A program made the position numbers and the translations under genes. The notes under the pieces were generated by a model. The model was not told the DNA's origin, did not search any database, and saw only the letters and a list, made by a program, of their open reading frames with translations. A DNA stretch of 21,700 nucleotides from Candidatus Rokuibacteriota bacterium (lineage in GTDB: Bacteria; Methylomirabilota; Methylomirabilia; Rokubacteriales; CSP1-6), in assembly GCA_003220195.1 (NCBI GenBank), contig QHRT01000035.1, positions 1 through 21,700 on the forward strand. Reading direction: 5' to 3'. Shown one piece after another: positions 7,716 to 14,239 of this stretch (within the stretch, counting starts at the first letter, position 1; every line of letters starts with the position of its first letter).

Positions 7716-9536
7716 TCACCCCAGGATCTCGATCGCCGCGACCTTCTCCATGAAGATCGATTGAAGAATTTTGCGCGCGATCGGCGCCGCGACCTGGCCG
7801 CCCTTGCCTCCGCCTTCGGCCAGAACGATGACCACGACCTCGGGGTCGTTGAGCGGCGCGAACGCGGCGAACCAGGCGTGGTCCTGGCCTTTGTCCGCCC
7901 TGGAGTTCGCGATCGTCTGGGCGGTCCCCGTCTTGCCGGCGATGTCGAGGCCCGGGATTCGCGCTGCGGCGCCCGTGCCGCCCTCGTTCACGACCGACCA
8001 GAGACTCTGGCGCAGGAACGCCCACACCAAGGGGGAAAGCTCGACGTGGCCATTCACCTTGCCGGGATCGCTCCAGACGACGCCGCGCTCGAGCCGTTCG
8101 ACGCGCTGGACCAGCCGCGGCTTCCACAGAACGCCGCCGTTCGCGACGGCGGACATGAACCGCGCAACCTGCATCGGCGTGACCAGGACCTGGCCTTGCC
8201 CGATCGACATGTTCACGGTTTCGCCCGCATGCCAGGTCGCGGCTTTCTTGCCCTGACGAATCTTGGGATGCGGAATCAGACCGAGCTTCTCGCCCGGAAG
8301 GTCGACCCCGGTCGCCGCGCCGAACCCGAACTGGTTGGCGTACCGCGCGATCGTCGAGCCTCCTACCCTGAGCCCGGCCTGGTAAAAGAAAATGTTGCAG
8401 GACTGGACGATCGCACGACGGAGGTCGACGCCGCCGTGGCCACCTTCCTTCCAGTCCTTGAAGGTCCACGCGCCGAGATGGAACTCGCCGTTGCAGTGCG
8501 TGCGGTCCATCGGTGTCAGCGTGCCTTCTTGCAAGCCCGCCGCGGCGACCACGATCTTGAAGACCGACCCCGGCGCGTACTGACTCTGGATCACGCGGTT
8601 CAGCAGCGGATGCGCCGGGTCCTGCACCACCTTGAGCCACGCCGCGCGATCGATCGTGCTGGTGAACCGGTCGACCTCGAAGGCCGGCGCCGACACCATC
8701 GCGAGCACGTCCCCGGATCTCGGGTCCATCACCACCACGGCGCCGGCGTGGCCCTCGAGCGCCCGCTCCGCCGCTTCCTGGATGCGCCGGTCGAGCGTCG
8801 TGTACACCTGCGCGCCGGGCTGCGGCTCCGTCTGCTTGATCGTGCGGATCGGGCGTCCGAGGGCGTCCACCTCGATCTGCTCACCGCCGTCGCGGCCACG
8901 GAGATACTCGTCGAGCAGCCTCTCGAGACCGCTCTGCCCGACCATGTCACCGCGCCGATACCGGCCCTGCTTCAGCTGATCGTCGTTCGCTTCCCGCACG
9001 TAGCCGAGCAGGTGCGCGGCGAAGCGGCGCGTCGGATACGCGCGCTGCGGCTCGACCTCGACGATGACGCCGGGCAGCTCCAGCTTCCACTCCTCGACTT
9101 TCGCCACGTCCTCCAGCGTGAGACCGCGGCGGACGCGCACGGGCGAGAGCGAGTCGGGCGAGACCTTGTCGGCCGCCTCGACGAGCTCTTCGTAGGAGAT
9201 CTGGAGCAAGGACGCCACCCGACCGAGCGCCGCGTTGCGGCGCTCGACATCGCGGTCGAGCTCGCGCGGAATGAGCGACAGCGTGAACGCGGGTCGATTG
9301 TCGACGAGCGGCGCGCCGTGGCGGTCGAACAGGATGCCGCGCGGCGCCGCGATCGGACGCACTCGCGTGCGGTTCTTGTCGGAGGCGTCGAGGAACCGGC
9401 CGCCTTCGAGCACTTGCAGATACCAGAGCTGGCCGACGATGACCAGGAAGGCGACCATCACGGCCGCCGCGATCGCGACCACGCGCTTCTGACCCGCGTC
9501 GCGGCGGTCGCTCGGCGGCAGTCGTCGGGGGTTCAC
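7716..9536 (-). CDS. mrdA: Penicillin-binding protein 2 (elongasome transpeptidase)
   Basis: A 606-residue class B PBP that cross-links lateral-wall peptidoglycan. It has one N-terminal membrane anchor (~residues 17-38, RVVAIAAAVMVAFLVIVG), then the PBP dimerisation/pedestal region (GILFDRHGAPLVDNRPAF, GYVREANDDQL), and the transpeptidase domain with SVFK (Ser324 nucleophile, Lys327), SCN (Ser379-Asn381) and KTGT (Lys535). The GTG at 9536 is the chosen start: it lies 2 nt after the mreD stop and leads into the short cytoplasmic tail. The open frame upstream of it is only a shadow of mreD. The stop is 8 nt before rodA, its obligate partner. Confidence 0.95.
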   Translation of the reverse strand: MNPRRLPPSDRRDAGQKRVVAIAAAVMVAFLVIVGQLWYLQVLEGGRFLDASDKNRTRVRPIAAPRGILFDRHGAPLVDNRPAFTLSLIPRELDRDVERRNAALGRVASLLQISYEELVEAADKVSPDSLSPVRVRRGLTLEDVAKVEEWKLELPGVIVEVEPQRAYPTRRFAAHLLGYVREANDDQLKQGRYRRGDMVGQSGLERLLDEYLRGRDGGEQIEVDALGRPIRTIKQTEPQPGAQVYTTLDRRIQEAAERALEGHAGAVVVMDPRSGDVLAMVSAPAFEVDRFTSTIDRAAWLKVVQDPAHPLLNRVIQSQYAPGSVFKIVVAAAGLQEGTLTPMDRTHCNGEFHLGAWTFKDWKEGGHGGVDLRRAIVQSCNIFFYQAGLRVGGSTIARYANQFGFGAATGVDLPGEKLGLIPHPKIRQGKKAATWHAGETVNMSIGQGQVLVTPMQVARFMSAVANGGVLWKPRLVQRVERLERGVVWSDPGKVNGHVELSPLVWAFLRQSLWSVVNEGGTGAAARIPGLDIAGKTGTAQTIANSRADKGQDHAWFAAFAPLNDPEVVVIVLAEGGGKGGQVAAPIARKILQSIFMEKVAAIEILG

Positions 9537-9538
9537 GG

Positions 9539-10027
9539 TCAGGAGCTCCGGTCGCGGAACGACTCGGCCGTCAGCAGCGCGAACACGAAGGCGGCGCCGA
9601 GAAATCCGTTGTAGACGGCCTGGGGCAGGACGACGTACGTCATCACCTCGGTGAACGGCGCCGGAAATCGGAAGAGCTTGAGCAGGAAGAATCGCCCCAG
9701 GCCTTCGGCGACGCTGAGGACCAGGAGCCCTGGCACCTGCACGAGGGGCTGCGTGACCCGGAGCCGTCCGCCGAGCGCGCCCACACCGAAGCCGACGACC
9801 GCCTTGGTCAACGCCTGGACGCCGATCAGACCGCCCGTGGCGATGTCCTGGAGCAGCCCCGCCGCAAACCCGGCCAGGCACCCGGTCTCGGAGCCCCGGC
9901 GAAGCGCGAGCAGCACGACGACGATCAGCGGAATGTCGGGCGCGACGTCGCCGATCCGGAGCGCCGGCGCGAGTGTCGCCTGCACGATGCCGCCGCCGAA
10001 CACGGTGAGCGCGAGAAAAGTCCGCAA
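9539..10027 (-). CDS. mreD: Rod shape-determining membrane protein MreD
   Basis: A 162-residue integral membrane protein with about five hydrophobic segments. The recognisable MreD features are the DIPLIVVVLLALRRG stretch and GFAAGLLQDIATGGLIG, matching the family's GF..GLL.D...G pattern. MreD links MreC/MreB to the PBP2-RodA synthase in the inner membrane. The start is TTG at 10027, 3 nt after the mreC stop; no in-frame ATG or GTG offers a full-length protein. The identification rests on this motif and on position between mreC and mrdA, since MreD sequences are weakly conserved. Confidence 0.9.
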   Translation of the reverse strand: MRTFLALTVFGGGIVQATLAPALRIGDVAPDIPLIVVVLLALRRGSETGCLAGFAAGLLQDIATGGLIGVQALTKAVVGFGVGALGGRLRVTQPLVQVPGLLVLSVAEGLGRFFLLKLFRFPAPFTEVMTYVVLPQAVYNGFLGAAFVFALLTAESFRDRSS

Positions 10028-10030
10028 TCC

Positions 10031-10867
10031 TCAGCCGTCGGTAGGGAAGTGCGCCGCGAGATCGCGCGCGGTGTCGCCGGTCAGCAGGAGGACCTCCTCT
10101 ACCCGAGCGAATTCGACCGCCGGCGCGAGGACGGCGTAATGGAAGAGCGCCGAGCCGCGATCGTCGATCGCCGTCACGCGGCCGATCGGTATCCCGCGCG
10201 GGAAGAGGCCGCCCAGGCCGGACGTCACGATCACGTCGCCGGGGGTGATGCCGCTGCCGTCGCGCGCCATGTACTTGAACCGCACACCGCCCCGCGGATC
10301 GCCTTCGACGATGCCCGAGGTTCGCGTCCGCACGGCGTGCGCGCCGACCGTGGACGTCGGATCGGTCAGGACCTGCACGATGGCCGCGCCGGGCCGGACC
10401 TCGACGACCCGCCCGACGAGACCTTCAGGGGCGATCACCGCGGTGAGCCGCGCGATCTTGTCGCCACGCCCGCGATTCACGGTGAGCGATCGCACCCAGC
10501 CGCCCCATTCGCGCGCGATGACTTCCGCGGGCAGGGTTCCGAGCGGCAGCCGGGCGCGGAGATCGAGCAGGCGCCGGAGCCGCCGGTTCTCGTCCACCGT
10601 CTCCTGGACGGCGAGGCCGTCCACCCGCAAGCCGCGGATTTCGTCGCGCAGTCGTTGATTCTCGGCACGGACATTCTTCCAGTCGAGATAGGTCGCCCAG
10701 AGGCCGAAGGCGCCGCGATGGACCCGCGAGAGCACGAGCTGCACAGGGGTCGTGACGACCGCGACCGCATCCGCGGCTTGCGACGATCGCCCACGGCTCT
10801 GCAGCGTGAGCAGCAGCAAGGCCACGAGCACGACCGCTCCGAGGAGCGCGAGCCCGCGACGGTTCAT
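10031..10867 (-). CDS. mreC: Rod shape-determining protein MreC
   Basis: A 278-residue bitopic protein. It has an N-terminal membrane anchor (residues ~7-24, LALLGAVVLVALLLLTL), then a coiled-coil stretch (~60-100: LDWKNVRAENQRLRDEIRG, ENRRLRRLLDL), then the periplasmic MreC beta-domain (NRGRGDKIARLTAVIAPEGLVGRV, QVLTDPTSTVGAH, GDVIVTSGLGGLFPRGIPIG). MreC bridges cytoplasmic MreB filaments to periplasmic PBP2 and activates it. The ATG at 10867 is preceded by GGAGG with 8-nt spacing. It lies 31 nt after mreB. Confidence 0.95.
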   Translation of the reverse strand: MNRRGLALLGAVVLVALLLLTLQSRGRSSQAADAVAVVTTPVQLVLSRVHRGAFGLWATYLDWKNVRAENQRLRDEIRGLRVDGLAVQETVDENRRLRRLLDLRARLPLGTLPAEVIAREWGGWVRSLTVNRGRGDKIARLTAVIAPEGLVGRVVEVRPGAAIVQVLTDPTSTVGAHAVRTRTSGIVEGDPRGGVRFKYMARDGSGITPGDVIVTSGLGGLFPRGIPIGRVTAIDDRGSALFHYAVLAPAVEFARVEEVLLLTGDTARDLAAHFPTDG

Positions 10868-10898
10868 CGACGGCGCCTCCGACCGTGATTGCGATGCG

Positions 10899-11930
<1,032 letters not shown>

Positions 11931-11970
11931 CGGGCCCTCGTTGTGTCAGGTTTACCGCCCTTGAATGGAA

Positions 11971-11999
11971 ATTGTATCGCCGAGCCTCGAGGTTACCAC
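11971..11999 (-). promoter_or_regulatory. Possible mreB promoter
   Basis: On the minus strand the hexamer TACAAT (complement of 11971-11976) is a good -10 candidate about 40 nt before the mreB start. At 17-bp spacing the -35 candidate GTGGTA is poor, so the element may need an activator or the true promoter may lie elsewhere in the gap. Confidence 0.3.
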
Positions 12000-12152
12000 C
12001 CCCGGCGTTGGGGGCATGGAAGACATGGTTAAACCCAGGTTTTTTGAAGCGTTCCGAGCGTTCAGGCCGACTCGCCGAGTACCACCGCCGAATCATTATG
12101 GCACCGGCTCTCCCCGGCTGCGGGGCGCTTTGGACCAGCGTGAGAATTTCAA

Positions 12153-12180
12153 TTGACTTGACGGGGCCTACGTGTAAATC
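12153..12180 (+). promoter_or_regulatory. Candidate sigma70-type promoter for the first cold-shock gene
   Basis: TTGACT at 12153-12158 is followed, after 16 bp, by TGTAAATC with TAAATC at 12175-12180 (TG-extended -10). Transcription would start near 12187, giving a ~168-nt leader before the ATG at 12355. Long structured leaders are usual for cspA-type genes. Bases around it (12140-12180) are distinctly AT-richer than their surroundings. Confidence 0.4.
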
Positions 12181-12234
12181 TTGCCTCCGGCTTTTCGCCC
12201 CGAACGGAGTTGCAGAGATCAGAGATTTGAAACG

Positions 12235-12272
12235 AACGCCGCGCCGGACCGTCACCGCGCGGCGTTTTTCTT
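12235..12272 (+). terminator. Terminator-like hairpin inside the cold-shock leader (possible attenuator)
   Basis: A perfect 9-bp stem AACGCCGCG (12235-12243) / CGCGGCGTT (12258-12266) with a 14-nt loop is followed at once by TTTTTCTTT. It has the form of an intrinsic terminator but lies 83 nt before the coding region. It could either end a short ~85-nt transcript from the promoter at 12153-12180 or attenuate the downstream cold-shock gene. Confidence 0.6.
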
Positions 12273-12274
12273 TG

Positions 12275-12292
12275 CCTTCCAATTTCGGAAGG
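12275..12292 (+). promoter_or_regulatory. Second leader hairpin
   Basis: CCTTCC-AATTTC-GGAAGG forms a 6-bp perfect hairpin with a 6-nt loop directly after the terminator-like element. Its role is unknown; it may be a leader RNA structure that melts or refolds with temperature. Confidence 0.4.
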
Positions 12293-12354
12293 TAACTCCG
12301 CCATTCCGGCGGGAGACACACGGGGCTCTCGGATCCCCAGGAGAGGTCGCGCGA

Positions 12355-12555
12355 ATGGCACAGGGACATGTGAAGTGGTTCAACGATGCGAAGGGCTACG
12401 GGTTCATCACACAGGAGAGTGGGGAAGACGTCTTCGTTCACTACAGTGCGATCCAGGCCCAGGGCTTCAAGAGCCTGGCCGAGGGTGACAAGGTCGAGTT
12501 CGAGGTGACTCGCGGTCCGAAGGGCCTTCAGGCCGCGAACGTTCGCAAGATCTAG
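12355..12555 (+). CDS. Cold-shock domain protein (first copy)
   Basis: A 66-residue CspA-family single-strand nucleic-acid-binding protein, consisting only of the five-stranded OB-type cold-shock domain. RNP1 (KGYGFI, residues 13-18) and RNP2 (VFVHY, 26-30) are intact, as are the aromatic residues W8, F9, Y15, F17, F27, H29 and Y30. The ATG at 12355 follows AGGAGAGG with 8-nt spacing. It is 57/66 identical by hand count to the next gene. Proteins of this family act as RNA chaperones or transcription antiterminators. The leader with hairpins suggests control at the RNA level. The open frame continues upstream to 12181, but it carries no domain sequence there. Confidence 0.95.
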   Translation: MAQGHVKWFNDAKGYGFITQESGEDVFVHYSAIQAQGFKSLAEGDKVEFEVTRGPKGLQAANVRKI

Positions 12556-12739
12556 CCGAGTGCGGTCGTCCCGCTTCGAGACGCGCTGAACAAGCTCGGA
12601 AAACGCCGCAGGGATCATCCGCCGATCGCATCCCGGTTGAAGTGCTGCTTCGGATACCCTCGTTGGTCCCGACTTGCCGCCGTCGACCGCGGTCCGACGG
12701 AGTCGGCACGTCCCGTTTGACATCCAGAGGAAGAGGAAT
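12556..12739 (+). promoter_or_regulatory. Leader/spacer between the two cold-shock genes with hairpin at 12680-12700
   Basis: The 184-nt spacer has no ORF of note. Near its end CCGTCG (12680-12685) pairs with CGACGG (12695-12700), and the inner ACC/GGT bases can extend the stem. The purine-rich ribosome site GAGGAAGAGG sits just before the ATG. No T-tract follows the hairpin, so it is more likely a leader structure than a terminator. The two genes may share a transcript or be separately expressed. Confidence 0.35.
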
Positions 12740-12940
12740 ATGGCACAGGGAACAGTGAAGTGGTTCAACGACGCGAAGGGCTACGGCTTCATCCAGATCG
12801 AAGGTGGCGAAGACGTCTTCGTGCACTACAGCGCCATCCAGGCTCAGGGCTTCAAGACGCTCACCGAGGGTGACCAGGTCGAGTTCGAGGTGACCCGCGG
12901 CCCCAAGGGGTTGCAGGCGGCGAACGTCAAGAAGGTGTAG
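12740..12940 (+). CDS. Cold-shock domain protein (second copy)
   Basis: A 66-residue CspA-family protein, paralogue of the gene 184 nt upstream and differing at nine positions (5, 19, 20, 22, 40, 42, 46, 64, 66 by hand count). RNP1 KGYGFI and RNP2 VFVHY are intact. The ATG at 12740 follows GAGGAAGAGG. Most changes cluster in the loop after RNP1 (TQES against QIEG), which can tune RNA preference or stability. A strong intrinsic terminator follows the stop codon, so it ends the cold-shock transcription unit. Confidence 0.95.
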   Translation: MAQGTVKWFNDAKGYGFIQIEGGEDVFVHYSAIQAQGFKTLTEGDQVEFEVTRGPKGLQAANVKKV

Positions 12941-12963
12941 CCGTTCTCGCTCGAGGCTTTTGG

Positions 12964-12998
12964 CGGCCCGCCCTCACCCGGCGGGCCGTTCTCTTTTT
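12964..12998 (+). terminator. Intrinsic terminator of the cold-shock genes
   Basis: CGGCCCGCC (12964-12972) pairs perfectly with GGCGGGCCG (12980-12988) across a 7-nt loop, and is followed by TTCTCTTTTT. It lies 24 nt after the stop codon of the second cold-shock gene. Confidence 0.9.
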
Positions 12999-13021
12999 GC
13001 ACGGCCCAGCGGACATAGAAA

Positions 13022-13215
13022 GCCCCGACGGCCTCTGCGACGCGGGCATCATCATGTCGCGCGTCGCCCCACTGGTGCAGAGCGGGACCGTCGGGGCCGG
13101 TGGTGCCTGGACTCCCAGGCCGTCCACCCGAGCTAGCGTGGACCTTGCCTAGGAGGCAACCACCTCACAGGACACCGTAGGGATCGTACACATCAGCTGG
13201 ATCACCTCCTATTCT
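13022..13215 (+). ncRNA. Putative structured RNA with a 16S rRNA 3'-end-like tail (strand uncertain)
   Basis: This gene-free stretch can fold into an ordered series. Hairpin A: GCCCCGACGG (13022-13031) with CCGTCGGGGC (13088-13097), inner stems CTCTGC/GCAGAG (13033-13038/13077-13082) and GACGCG/CGCGTC (13039-13044/13060-13065). Hairpin B: GCCTGG/CCAGGC (13105-13110/13115-13120). Hairpin C: GTCCAC/GTGGAC (13122-13127/13138-13143). Hairpin D: TTGCCT/AGGCAA (13145-13150/13154-13159). B, C and D are separated by single bases. Then come ACAGG near 13167, CCGTAGGG (13175-13182) and GCTGGATCACCTCCT (13196-13210), in the same order as in the 16S rRNA 3' end. It matches no RNA family I can name (not tmRNA, RNase P, SRP or an obvious 6S). 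I see no convincing + strand promoter; a CATAGA hexamer at 13014 is weak. Hairpins fold on either strand. Confidence 0.4.
13149..13193 (-). CDS. Possible 14-codon micro-ORF with extended Shine-Dalgarno sequence
   Basis: On the minus strand AGGAGGTGATCCAGC (complement of 13196-13210) is followed by ATG at 13193 and the peptide MCTIPTVSCEVVAS, ending in TAG at 13149. The SD core AGGAGG lies 11 nt before ATG, slightly long, but the complementarity to the 16S tail covers 15 nt. The last codons and stop fall inside hairpin D. No gene lies downstream on this strand before the convergent cold-shock terminator, so an ordinary leader-peptide role is not evident. It could equally be the antisense of an rRNA-like tail. 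Confidence 0.2.
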   Translation of the reverse strand: MCTIPTVSCEVVAS

Positions 13216-13405
13216 CGGCAAGGGCGCCACGCGGGCCCAGATCCCACTGACCCACAACCGGGTGCCGACTCCCGGCCCTGGGCTCGGTCACGCTCAACCG
13301 CCGACGACATTGCCGGTGGGGGCGCTGCTGGAGCGCTGCTACGCTCCGACCGATTTGCCTCATCGTACCTCAGGCCCGCGAGGCGCCCAAGTCAAAACTC
13401 TGCCG
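13211..13405. other. Non-coding remainder of the gap with two further hairpins
   Basis: No ORF with protein-like composition. CCGGG/CCCGG (13258-13262/13271-13275) and GGAGCG/CGCTCC (13330-13335/13342-13347, loop ctgcta) can form hairpins. These could belong to the 5' part of a minus-strand transcript started near 13355. Confidence 0.4.
13362..13390 (-). promoter_or_regulatory. Weak promoter-like pair reading into the structured gap
   Basis: On the minus strand TTGGGC (complement of 13385-13390) is followed at 17-bp spacing by TACGAT (complement of 13362-13367). The -10 matches four of six consensus bases and the -35 three. It would start an RNA near 13355 running across the hairpins and the micro-ORF. 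Confidence 0.25.
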
Positions 13406-13717
13406 TTACTTCACGACGATCCGGTCGCGGTTCTTCTCCCACAGGTGCTCGCCGACCCCGTGGACCTTCCGGATCTCCTCGGCCTTCTTGAACGGCCCGT
13501 GGGCCGTCCGGTACTCGACGATCTTCTCCGCGACCCTGTGACCGATGCCGTCGAGCGCCATCAACTCCTTGACGTCGGCCGTGTTGATGTTCACGGTCTC
13601 GTGCGTCGCCGTCTCGGTCACCCCGTGCGAGCCCCGGCCGGCATGGGCCGGGGCGATCCCGAAGCAGGCGGTGACGACGCAGAGCGCCACCGCACCGACT
13701 GTGAATCGATCGATCAT
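13406..13717 (-). CDS. Exported ComEA-like helix-hairpin-helix protein
   Basis: A 103-residue protein with a signal peptide (residues ~1-26, MIDRFTVGAVALCVVTAC then APAHA before the cleavage point) and a C-terminal tandem helix-hairpin-helix domain typical of ComEA (VNINTADVKELMALDGIGH, EYRTAHGPFKKAEEIRKV HGVGEHLWEK region, ending RIVVK). ComEA-type domains bind double-stranded DNA in the periplasm and help pull DNA in during transformation; small stand-alone versions occur in many bacteria without full competence genes. The ATG at 13717 is chosen because GGGAGGAAACG precedes it and the signal peptide starts there; the frame is open for 11 more codons. No other competence gene is in the window. 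Confidence 0.85.
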   Translation of the reverse strand: MIDRFTVGAVALCVVTACFGIAPAHAGRGSHGVTETATHETVNINTADVKELMALDGIGHRVAEKIVEYRTAHGPFKKAEEIRKVHGVGEHLWEKNRDRIVVK

Positions 13718-13804
13718 CGTTTCCTCCCGCTGTGAGTTCATGCCACCCATGACCCGCTCCGCGGTCCATGGGGTGATGAACCGGGTTCACCGCACCTTCG
13801 TGTT

Positions 13805-13829
13805 CGCGCGCCGACCTGTTCGGCGCGCG
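13805..13829 (-). terminator. Strong 10-bp hairpin downstream of the HNH gene
   Basis: CGCGCGCCGA (13805-13814) and TCGGCGCGCG (13820-13829) pair perfectly over a 5-nt loop, in the 222-nt gap between the HNH gene and the ComEA-like gene. There is no T-tract on either strand, so it may be a factor-dependent terminator or RNA-stabilising element rather than an intrinsic terminator. The rest of the gap has no ORF of note. Confidence 0.4.
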
Positions 13830-13939
13830 GGACTTCCGATCGCTCGCGAGCGGGATCCATTCGACGGGCGGACGCCGACGCGGTCAACGTCCAAAGTTCG
13901 AGTCACGCGAGAGGGATACGTGTACCGATTCGCGAACGG

Positions 13940-14239
13940 TCAGTCGCGGTCGGCGAGACGCCGCAGGTGCTCGGACCACTCCACGGGAACGAGGCCTTGC
14001 TTCCGCGTGTTGCAGTCCTTGCAGGCGGGCACGACGTTGCCGCGGATCGATTTGCCGCCACGGCCCAGCGGAACGACGTGGTCCATCGTCAGCGAGCCGG
14101 CGCCGACGTGGCGGCCACAGTAGTGACAGATGCCGGACGCCAGCCGGCGTTTCCACCAGGCGCTCTGACGCAGGAGCCGCGCCTTCGCGCGCTCGCGCCG
14201 GAGCTCGTCGGGATCGATCGGCGCGTAGAACTCAGTCAC
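13940..14239 (-). CDS. Small HNH endonuclease-like protein
   Basis: A 99-residue protein. Residues 1-35 are basic and helical (DELRRERAKARLLRQSAWW). Then comes an HNH module with two CxxC zinc pairs: ICHYCGRHVG, SLTMDHVVPLGRGGKS (the DH of the active site), RGNVVPACKDCNTRKQG (Asn plus CxxCN). This is the McrA-like stand-alone HNH type. Such proteins nick or cut DNA; cellular roles are mostly unknown, and restriction and repair have been proposed. The GTG at 14239 overlaps the end of the ABC-F gene by 8 nt, so expression is probably coupled. The long open frame upstream is a shadow of the ABC-F gene. Confidence 0.85.
   Translation of the reverse strand: MTEFYAPIDPDELRRERAKARLLRQSAWWKRRLASGICHYCGRHVGAGSLTMDHVVPLGRGGKSIRGNVVPACKDCNTRKQGLVPVEWSEHLRRLADRD

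Noticed and set aside
7380..9614. 744-residue plus-strand ORF opposite mrdA and rodA
   Set aside because: Covers well-supported genes on the other strand and shows no motifs; typical shadow in GC-rich DNA.
9537..9881. N-terminal extension of PBP2
   Set aside because: Shadow of mreD; the membrane anchor and PBP2 homology begin just after the GTG at 9536.
13167..13215. A true 16S rRNA gene end
   Set aside because: Only the last 15 nt match exactly; helix 45 and everything upstream of the short ACAGG/CCGTAGGG matches do not, so it is not an rRNA gene.
13022..13405. tmRNA, RNase P RNA, SRP RNA or 6S RNA
   Set aside because: No T-arm/CCA end, no RNase P core motifs, no GGAA SRP loop and no typical 6S open-complex bubble were seen.
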